From the NCBI GenBank assembly GCA_964362925.1, contig CAYIGA010000010.1:1-26558 (forward strand): 26,558 nt of DNA, read 5' to 3'. The translations under genes and the position numbers were made by a program. This document shows positions 14,174-19,914 of this stretch, in pieces (the stretch's first letter is position 1; each line of letters starts with the position of its first letter). The notes under the pieces are model-generated. The model did not search any database, was not told where the DNA came from, and saw nothing but the letters and a program-made list of their open reading frames with translations. Origin of the DNA: JANLIQ01 sp964362925 (GTDB lineage Bacteria; Patescibacteriota; UBA1384; 2-12-FULL-50-11).

Positions 14174-15355
14174 ATGCCACCAAAGCTTTTTGGCCAGCTC
14201 TACGATCAGATTAAACGAGTTATTACCAAGCCACTGGCTTTGACCGACGAGCGGGGAGTCATTTACAAAAGTTTTTCCGATTTCGGTGGTCAAAAGCAAT
14301 TAACACTCCGTGGGGAAATCGGTTCCGAACATCGTTCGACTCGTCCGGTCAGTGATAACAGTCACTCGCTGGCCGTCGAGGGTGACGACAATGCCCAAGC
14401 CATCCCGATTTTTTTAGAAGACAAATTATTTGTGGTGATTGTGGTTAAGGTTCCGTTAGAAGACATTCAAACCACCCAAATCATCTTTAGTCTGGCTGAG
14501 CTGATCGTTCAGCAGTTTATCTTAACTCACAAACCCAAACCCGATGCTGTTGACCTGCTTCTAACCCGAGTCGCTTTCCGACCGCAAACGCTTGATCCGG
14601 AAGAGCTTTCGGAGCAGATGACAGCCCTCGGATTTCGGCTCGACCTGCCACGGGTAGCCGTCACTTTTGAGTTAAAAGGTTTTTGGGATAATTACCTCCA
14701 TACTCTCGGCTCACCGCTAGGAGAAAAAGAGGGCTTGATTGAGGCCAAGAAACGTGATCTCAACCAATCGCTGACCAGCTTCTTTACCAAAAATCAAGAC
14801 AATTTAGTCGGATTTATCGGGCGCGATACCTTTTTGGTATTGAAGGATCTTCGCGATACTGCCTATACTCGGTTCTGCCAACTCTTGTCTCGCCATTACC
14901 ACGAAATCACCGACTCGTTGAAAAACATTCATATTAGCGCCGTGACGGTTGGCATCGGATCAGTGGCAGTAACGCCGAGCGGTTTAATTCGTTCGGTTCA
15001 AGAAGCGATCCAGGTTTTAACGATCGGTCAGAAAATTATCGGTGGCAATCAAACTCACCGTTTTGAAACCCTGGGCGTTTTGCCGCTCCTGCTAATGGGT
15101 AATGACCAACAGAAAAAAGAATTTTCCTCCCTCCTTTTTTCATCGCTCGATGATCATCAGCTGACCGAAACACTCGAAGCGTTCATTGCCGCAGACTTAA
15201 ATCTCACTCAAGCGGCGGCTAAACTAAAAATTCACCGTAACACCGTTATCTACCGGCTTGATCGGATTCAGGAAAAGTTGGGCAAAGATCCACGTAAATT
15301 TACCGACGCCGTCGAGCTCTACCTGGCCTCACTCTTCGCCAAATTGTTTGGCTAA
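14174..15355 (+). CDS. CdaR/PucR-family transcriptional regulator
   Basis: 393 aa. Residues 1-110 resemble the diacid-recognition/regulatory input domain of CdaR (LALTDERGVIYKSFSDFGG, AIPIFLEDKLFVVIVVK). A central GGDEF-like CdaR domain spans about 130-300. The C-terminal PucR-type helix-turn-helix is clear: LNLTQAAAKLKIHRNTVIYR then LDRIQEKLG, near 346-375. In other bacteria such proteins activate catabolic genes in response to small acids, but nothing here indicates a target. It follows the mre operon with its own candidate promoter, and its stop lies 2 nt before a long inverted repeat. Confidence 0.85.
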   Translation: MPPKLFGQLYDQIKRVITKPLALTDERGVIYKSFSDFGGQKQLTLRGEIGSEHRSTRPVSDNSHSLAVEGDDNAQAIPIFLEDKLFVVIVVKVPLEDIQTTQIIFSLAELIVQQFILTHKPKPDAVDLLLTRVAFRPQTLDPEELSEQMTALGFRLDLPRVAVTFELKGFWDNYLHTLGSPLGEKEGLIEAKKRDLNQSLTSFFTKNQDNLVGFIGRDTFLVLKDLRDTAYTRFCQLLSRHYHEITDSLKNIHISAVTVGIGSVAVTPSGLIRSVQEAIQVLTIGQKIIGGNQTHRFETLGVLPLLLMGNDQQKKEFSSLLFSSLDDHQLTETLEAFIAADLNLTQAAAKLKIHRNTVIYRLDRIQEKLGKDPRKFTDAVELYLASLFAKLFG

Positions 15356-15357
15356 AG

Positions 15358-15420
15358 ACCAAAAGTACCCGAGCACCACCTGGAGGCCTTTTTTCTCCTA
15401 AATGCTCGAGTACTATTGGT
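15358..15420 (-). terminator. Long inverted repeat, probable terminator on the minus strand
   Basis: Arms 15358-15375 and 15403-15420 are 18 nt long with 16 complementary positions; a smaller GGAG/CTCC pairing sits in the loop. Read on the minus strand the stem ends in GGGTACTTTTGGTCTTT, giving a short U tract, whereas the plus strand shows none. It would terminate the candidate minus-strand RNA described here. It also lies directly behind the cdaR-like gene and may protect its mRNA 3' end. Confidence 0.55.
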
Positions 15421-15556
15421 AATTTGACCGCCTTCTGTCGCTACCGGTGAGCAATCTGCTCGGCCTCGTTTAGTTTCGCGCCGATCCCGAATGCCCTTCT
15501 GTGGATGATACTAGGTCGTTTCGGGGCAGAAGGTAGAAGGAGCAAACAATAAATAA
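15376..15556 (-). ncRNA. Candidate structured RNA of unknown family
   Basis: This 338-nt gap (15356-15693) has no gene. A minus-strand -10 (TATAAA, 15563-15568) precedes a region with several pairings, which ends in the terminator-like inverted repeat at 15358-15420. Pairings: GAGCA/TGCTC at 15449-15453 and 15457-15461; CCCGAA/TTCGGG at 15486-15491 and 15520-15525; CCTTCTG/CAGAAGG at 15495-15501 and 15527-15533. The last two interleave and would make a pseudoknot. CCTTCT at 15431-15436 can also pair with AGAAGG at 15535-15540. I could not match it to tmRNA, RNase P RNA, SRP RNA or a known riboswitch. The strand is inferred from the -10 and the U tract. Confidence 0.35.
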
Positions 15557-15562
15557 CACAAT

Positions 15563-15568
15563 TTTATA
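15563..15568 (-). promoter_or_regulatory. Candidate -10 box for the minus-strand RNA
   Basis: The minus strand reads TATAAA, one base from consensus. No good -35 is visible at 16-18 nt. A transcript starting about 7 nt further would run leftward through the paired region to the inverted repeat. Confidence 0.3.
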
Positions 15569-15653
15569 GTGTCACTTTCAGCCTTGAAGTCATTAGCAAA
15601 AACTCTAACTCGGCGATTAATCGAGGGGTATTTGGGGGTAATATTTAACTAAC

Positions 15654-15716
15654 GTTTGTTGATGTCGCTCAAACGCTTGTCAACAAACAACTTCTAGCGG
15701 AGCCGTTTGTTGATGA
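15654..15716. repeat. Repeat of the response-regulator 3' end with inverted repeat
   Basis: CGTTTGTTGATG occurs at 15654-15665 and again at 15705-15716, the second copy lying inside the last codons of the response regulator. Between them, TCAACAAAC at 15681-15689 is the exact complement of GTTTGTTGA at 15655-15663 and can pair with either copy. On the minus strand this lies just past the stop codon and may be a weak terminator, but no U tract follows. Confidence 0.6.
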
Positions 15717-16071
15717 TTTCCACCATCTCATCGGGAGTGTGGTAGGACTTGACCAGATAATCAACAGCGCCAAGCGAAAAAGCCAACTGTTTATCGGAAT
15801 CCGATTGCTCACTGCCTAAATTAGTCAAAACAATGACCGGAATATCCCGGGTCTCCAAATTTCTCTTCAGTCGCCGCAAGACCTCAAAACCGTTTATGCC
15901 CGGCAGTAATATATCCAACAAAATCAAATCGACGCCATGGTCGGCTTTCTTCAAGGCCTCATTGCCATCTCGGGCTATCTCTAAATCAAAATCCTCTTCA
16001 TTAAATCGTTCTTGATACAAATCGATCAGCAACGGCTCGTCCTCGACTAGTAAGACTCGTTTTGTTTTCAC
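15694..16071 (-). CDS. Single-domain response regulator (receiver only)
   Basis: 125 aa, just one CheY-like receiver domain with no output domain. The acidic pocket is Glu10/Asp11, the phosphorylation site is Asp53 in LILLDILLPG, and the switch residues are Thr83 (VIVLTNLG) and Lys108 (DYLVKSY). It probably works by protein contact, as CheY or Spo0F do. Its start overlaps the end of the histidine kinase gene by 4 nt, so the two are coupled and are probably cognate. Confidence 0.92.
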   Translation of the reverse strand: MKTKRVLLVEDEPLLIDLYQERFNEEDFDLEIARDGNEALKKADHGVDLILLDILLPGINGFEVLRRLKRNLETRDIPVIVLTNLGSEQSDSDKQLAFSLGAVDYLVKSYHTPDEMVEIINKRLR

Positions 16072-17705
16072 TTGTTACTCCTTTTGGTTGGTTCTAAAGA
16101 GAAGGCAACGACAAAATGGGTTCCTTTGCCGGCCCGACTTTTAACCGCAATCGTACCATTTTGTTTTTCAATAAATGATTTGACAATATACAATCCTAAA
16201 CCAGCGCCTTGCTCACGTGACTGCTCCGGCCGATGGGCGCGGTGGAATTTATCGAAAATTTCTTCAACATTTTTCGAGCCGATGCCGATGCCGGTATCGC
16301 GAATATTGACGACTAGTTGCTGATTTAAACCCTGCCGATCGGCAGTGTTCTCTAACCAAATTTTAATCGCTCCTCGTTCGGTGTACTTGGTAGCGTTATC
16401 GATGATGTTGGCAAATATTTGCTCGGTTCGTTCCTGATCGAGCCAAACTTTGTCTCGCAACTGGCTATTAGTTAGCGATAGGATGACGCCTTTGGCGGCG
16501 GCTTTGGGTTTAAAGTCGCGGACGACTTTTTTCAAGAGCGGAAAGAGATGAATGCTCTGGGGCTTAAATTGAATTCGGTCTTGGTCAATTTGAGTCACTC
16601 GGAGCAAATCCTCAGCCAAGCTTCCTAAACGATCACTGGCTTTGGTTGCTTGCGACAGGTAAGAAATTTGTTTTTCGGTTAAGTTGCCACTTTTACGTTC
16701 GAGCAGATTAAGGTAACCCTTTATCGCCGTCAAAGGGGTACGCAATTCGTGAGTAGCGATCGAAATGAACTCATTTTTTTTCTGCTCTAAACTTTTTTTA
16801 TGAGATATATCGCGGGCGACTAAGACCGCCCGTTCGAAGATACCGGAACGGTTTTTGTAAATAGTCACTAAACAGCTAACCCACCGACGATCACCGTTGT
16901 TCGTAAGAATCTCAAAATCAGCGAGATTATGTTTTGGCTCCGAGCTTTTCGTCGCCTTGGCCAGAGCCGTTAACCAATCTGGTTGTCCAAAGCGGCAAAA
17001 CACCTGCTCAAAGGGGCGATTGATCGCCTCGGAGGTTCGAAAACCAGTCAGGCGTTGCATCGATCGGTTCCACATTGTCACTCTAAGAGCGCCGTCCGTC
17101 ATCACCATACCTTCACCGAGCTGACTGGTGAGGTTGGCGATCGTCGTCCCTTGTTGTTGATAATTTTGATCAAGCTGACTAATTTTTAACCTTAAGCCCA
17201 ATACTTGTCGAACGACTTCAAAAACGCGACTTGTTTCATTCGAGATCAATCGACTACTGACGGAGAGGAGATAATTTTGCTGTCCGTCAAACTCGCCTAG
17301 AGACATAACGTGACTATTAGCAATCGGTTTTTGGTTGATTTGGAGCGAGATCGGCGTCCCTTTATTAAAGTAGTAACAGTCGGGCTTGGTAATCTTTTGG
17401 ATTGCTCGGGTCTCGACACAGCGCAAGGCCTTTTTGGGCGATAAATTCGTCGCCGTGATTTGGGCACCAAGACTACTAACTCCCCAAATAATAATTCCTT
17501 CACAACCAGTTATCTTCGGTAGAAAAACACAGAGCCGGGCGTAAAGCTGGCTTAAGCTGACTGATTCGTTACTGATTAAGCCAAGCAGTTCCAGCCGGAG
17601 CGCTTTTTGATCGAAGGCCGCTTCCGGTAAGATATAAAGACGCGACAATAATTTTTCCCACGATGGCAAAGTCGGCAGACGGACAAAACGACGATCTTCA
17701 GTCAT
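16068..17705 (-). CDS. Soluble PAS-containing histidine kinase
   Basis: 545 aa from the start at 17705. Residues about 1-170 form an unrecognised, possibly GAF-like sensor, a short coiled coil follows (LRLKISQLDQNYQQQGTTIA), then a PAS domain (GMVMTDGALRVTMWNRSMQR). The HisKA helix carries His319 in IATHELRTPLTAIKGYL. The ATPase domain shows the N box IIDNATKYT, G1 DTGIGI, F box FDKFHRAH and G2 GAGLGLYIVK. No membrane helix is visible, so it senses an internal signal. An in-frame ATG at 17783 would add 26 residues; I prefer 17705 because TATACT lies 6 nt upstream, suggesting a leaderless start. It is coupled to the receiver-only regulator. Confidence 0.9.
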   Translation of the reverse strand: MTEDRRFVRLPTLPSWEKLLSRLYILPEAAFDQKALRLELLGLISNESVSLSQLYARLCVFLPKITGCEGIIIWGVSSLGAQITATNLSPKKALRCVETRAIQKITKPDCYYFNKGTPISLQINQKPIANSHVMSLGEFDGQQNYLLSVSSRLISNETSRVFEVVRQVLGLRLKISQLDQNYQQQGTTIANLTSQLGEGMVMTDGALRVTMWNRSMQRLTGFRTSEAINRPFEQVFCRFGQPDWLTALAKATKSSEPKHNLADFEILTNNGDRRWVSCLVTIYKNRSGIFERAVLVARDISHKKSLEQKKNEFISIATHELRTPLTAIKGYLNLLERKSGNLTEKQISYLSQATKASDRLGSLAEDLLRVTQIDQDRIQFKPQSIHLFPLLKKVVRDFKPKAAAKGVILSLTNSQLRDKVWLDQERTEQIFANIIDNATKYTERGAIKIWLENTADRQGLNQQLVVNIRDTGIGIGSKNVEEIFDKFHRAHRPEQSREQGAGLGLYIVKSFIEKQNGTIAVKSRAGKGTHFVVAFSLEPTKRSNK

Positions 17706-17711
17706 AGTCGC

Positions 17712-17717
17712 AGTATA
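17712..17717 (-). promoter_or_regulatory. Candidate -10 box for a leaderless kinase transcript
   Basis: The minus strand reads TATACT, 6 nt, then ATG at 17705-17703, with no Shine-Dalgarno. The spacing is nearly the same as before the cdaR-like gene and serS. If correct, the upstream in-frame ATG at 17783 is not used from this promoter. Confidence 0.4.
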
Positions 17718-17843
17718 CAACGACTGGAGAATTGGTTTGATTGGGGTATCCTCCCATATTTTATCTGCCCCTGTTATTTTCATCCGAGAGCATCAGCGGT
17801 AATAATTATTTTTTTGTTATTTCCTACAAAAGAACATCGACTC

Positions 17844-17871
17844 TTGACAAAAAATGAGGAGTTGCTAAACT
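17844..17871 (+). promoter_or_regulatory. Promoter upstream of greA, with operator-like dyad
   Basis: A perfect -35 TTGACA (17844-17849) and TAAACT (17866-17871) are 16 nt apart, the best sigma-70-type promoter I see in the window. The dyad GAGTT-GCTA-AACTC (17859-17872) covers the -10. A second inverted pair, ATCGACTC (17835-17842) and GAGTCGAT (17891-17898), brackets the promoter. This would give greA a leader of about 200 nt. Confidence 0.65.
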
Positions 17872-17911
17872 CTTTGTATCAGCTGATGTCGAGTCGATTG
17901 ATTCTGGTCGG

Positions 17912-18007
17912 ATGAAAAGCTCGATTGAGAATACTCACGGTTCTAGCCTAAGTCATCTGTCCCAACAAACAAATCCAAAACAACGAACTGGCCGTCAGAT
18001 TGGCTAA
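17912..18007 (+). CDS. Possible small ORF in the greA leader
   Basis: An ATG-to-TAA frame of 31 codons (MKSSIENTHGSSLSHLSQQT at its start) lies just downstream of the TTGACA promoter. It has no clear Shine-Dalgarno and I recognise no family. It may be coding, a leader peptide, or chance. Confidence 0.2.
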   Translation: MKSSIENTHGSSLSHLSQQTNPKQRTGRQIG

Positions 18008-18043
18008 AGTGGAAAGTTAAGTAATTATATTATATAAGGCAGG

Positions 18044-18076
18044 ATGCCGCGTTCAAGAGCGAACCTGCGACCATAA
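18044..18076 (+). CDS. Possible 10-codon upstream ORF coupled to greA
   Basis: ATG at 18044 follows AAGGCAGG and encodes MPRSRANLRP before TAA at 18074-18076, 5 nt before the greA ATG. greA itself has no Shine-Dalgarno, so ribosomes finishing this frame could restart on greA. The segment also forms a bulged hairpin: GCAGG and GTTC on the left, GAACCTGC on the right. Confidence 0.3.
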   Translation: MPRSRANLRP

Positions 18077-18081
18077 CAACA

Positions 18082-18549
18082 ATGCCCAAAAAAGATATTC
18101 TTATTACCGAAGAAGGTCTGGAGAAATTGCGAGTAGAACTGAAAGAGCTTCTTCACGTTCGTCGTCCAGAAGTAATTAACCGCATTAAGGGGGCAAAAGA
18201 ACTCGGCGACTTGTCGGAAAACGCCGAGTATTCGGCCGCTAAAGAAGAGCAATCTTTTGTTGAAGGACGGATTCAAGAAGTTGAAGAAATTATTAAACAC
18301 GCCAAAATTGTCTCAACAACAAATAATCACAACGGCAGTATCGGTATCGGCTGTACCATTAAAGTGTTGGTTGATGGTGAAGAAGATCAGTTCGAGTTAG
18401 TCGGCCCGACCGAATCCGATCCAGCCAAAGGCAAAATCTCTGTTGACTCACCAGTCGGCAAGGCGTTACTTGGGCACAAAGCCACTGACTCCGTGGCGGT
18501 CGAAACACCAGACGGCAAAATTCAATATAAAATTATTTCTCTTAGCTAA
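18082..18549 (+). CDS. greA: Transcript cleavage factor GreA
   Basis: 155 aa, normal length. The N-terminal coiled coil (1-75) contains the acidic tip region GDLSENAEYSAAKEEQSFVE that reaches into the RNA polymerase secondary channel and stimulates RNA cleavage in stalled complexes. The C-terminal FKBP-like domain includes GCTIKVLVDGEEDQFELVGP and SPVGKALLGHKATDSV. The start lacks a Shine-Dalgarno (CCATAACAACA precedes ATG). A strong promoter lies about 210 nt upstream. serS follows in the same direction 101 nt downstream. Confidence 0.95.
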   Translation: MPKKDILITEEGLEKLRVELKELLHVRRPEVINRIKGAKELGDLSENAEYSAAKEEQSFVEGRIQEVEEIIKHAKIVSTTNNHNGSIGIGCTIKVLVDGEEDQFELVGPTESDPAKGKISVDSPVGKALLGHKATDSVAVETPDGKIQYKIISLS

Positions 18550-18638
18550 TTTTGGCTAAGAACAGAGCTGGAAAAATCTTTCCACTTTCCATTAGTTAAA
18601 AAAACTTCTCTTCCATGGCGAGCCAGGTGGGGGTTTGG

Positions 18639-18644
18639 TACACT
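18639..18644 (+). promoter_or_regulatory. Candidate -10 box for a leaderless serS transcript
   Basis: TACACT ends 6 nt before the serS ATG at 18651, with no Shine-Dalgarno at the normal distance. This matches the arrangement before the cdaR-like and kinase genes. Confidence 0.4.
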
Positions 18645-18650
18645 ACGACC

Positions 18651-19862
18651 ATGATTGATCGTGACTTGTTGCGTCAAAATCCAGAGATTGCCAAAGAGTC
18701 GTTGACAAAACGCGGCGAAGATCCCGGCCAAGTTGACGATTATCTAAAGCTGGACGCCAACTGGCGCCAGTTGGCTAGTCTAGTTGAGCCGCTCCGAGCC
18801 GAAAAAAACAAGTTAAGTCGAAACGGTAAGCCCTCCTTGGCGACACTTAAAAAAGCTAAAGAACTCGATCAAAAAATCTCCGCTCTTGAAAATGAGTTAA
18901 AAAAAGCCGCCGCCGCCGCTAAAACCAGATTATGGTCATTTCCAAATTTTGTCGCCGACGATGTGCCGATTGGGCCGGGAGAAACAGCCAATACGGTCAT
19001 TGAAAAAATTGGCCGAATCCGTCTGACCGAGGGCAAAGCCCATCACGAGCTAATGGTGCCATTGGGCTGGTTAGATCTTAAAACTGCCGCCGAATTTTCC
19101 GGTAGCCGGTTCCGCTACCTCAAAGGCGACGCCGCCTGGGCTCACTTACAAATAATCGGTTCGGCCCTCCGGTTTGCGGTCGGTAAAGGTTTCACTCCGG
19201 TCATTCCACCGGTTATGACCCGCCAAGAAACAGTCGAAAAAGCCGGCTATTTGCCATTTTTTGAAGATGATTTTTTCAAAGTTGAAAGAGATGATCTGTT
19301 ACTGACCGGTACATCGGAGCAGACATTATTAGCCTTAGCGTCCGGCCAAGTCTATAAGGAAGAAGATCTGCCGATTCGCTTAGTCGGATTTTCAACTTGT
19401 TTCCGTCGCGAAGTTGGTTCCTATGGCAAGGATGTTGAAGGAATGTTTCGATCTCACCAATTCGATAAAGTGGAGATGGTCTCAATTACTACCCCGGAAG
19501 AATCGGCTCAAGAACACGACTTTTTGGTTTCGATGGAGGAGATGTTCGTCAAAAAACTTGGTTTACCTTACCAAAAAGTCTTAATTGGCAGCGGCGATTT
19601 GGGCCCAGTGGCGGTTAAAAAGATTGACCTCGAAGTCTGGTTCCCGTCGCAGGCTCGCTATCGAGAGACTCATTCTGCCAGCAACTGTACCGATTTCCAG
19701 GCCCGGCGGTTTGGCATTAAATATCGTCGCTCCAATCGCCAAGAGAGACTAGTCCATACTCTTAACGGGACACTGGCGACCGAGCGTCTGTTGATCGCCT
19801 ATATCGAGAATAACCAGCGTCCTGACGGCTCGGTTAACTTGCCTCGGCATTGGCGGGTCTAA
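18651..19862 (+). CDS. serS: Seryl-tRNA synthetase
   Basis: 403 aa, slightly shorter than the usual 420-430. The N-terminal coiled-coil tRNA-binding arm is at about 25-100 (LRAEKNKLSRNG, LKKAKELDQKISALENELKK). Class II motif 2 is CFRREVGSYGKDVEGMFRSH with FDKVEM, and motif 3 is LNGTLATERLLIAYIENNQ. The ATHSAS-type segment ETHSASNCTDFQARR holds serine/ATP contacts. An in-frame ATG at 18615 would add 12 residues, but the family begins with MIDRDLLRQNPE-like sequence, so 18651 is chosen. secA starts 52 nt downstream. Confidence 0.96.
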   Translation: MIDRDLLRQNPEIAKESLTKRGEDPGQVDDYLKLDANWRQLASLVEPLRAEKNKLSRNGKPSLATLKKAKELDQKISALENELKKAAAAAKTRLWSFPNFVADDVPIGPGETANTVIEKIGRIRLTEGKAHHELMVPLGWLDLKTAAEFSGSRFRYLKGDAAWAHLQIIGSALRFAVGKGFTPVIPPVMTRQETVEKAGYLPFFEDDFFKVERDDLLLTGTSEQTLLALASGQVYKEEDLPIRLVGFSTCFRREVGSYGKDVEGMFRSHQFDKVEMVSITTPEESAQEHDFLVSMEEMFVKKLGLPYQKVLIGSGDLGPVAVKKIDLEVWFPSQARYRETHSASNCTDFQARRFGIKYRRSNRQERLVHTLNGTLATERLLIAYIENNQRPDGSVNLPRHWRV

Positions 19863-19914
19863 AAATGTCGAGTCAATCGAGTCAGCCAATTCTAAAAGTG
19901 ACTTTAAACCGTTA

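Noticed and set aside
15421..15560. tmRNA, RNase P RNA or SRP RNA
   Set aside because: The conserved cores of these RNAs were looked for on both strands and not found; only an unassigned structured RNA can be proposed.
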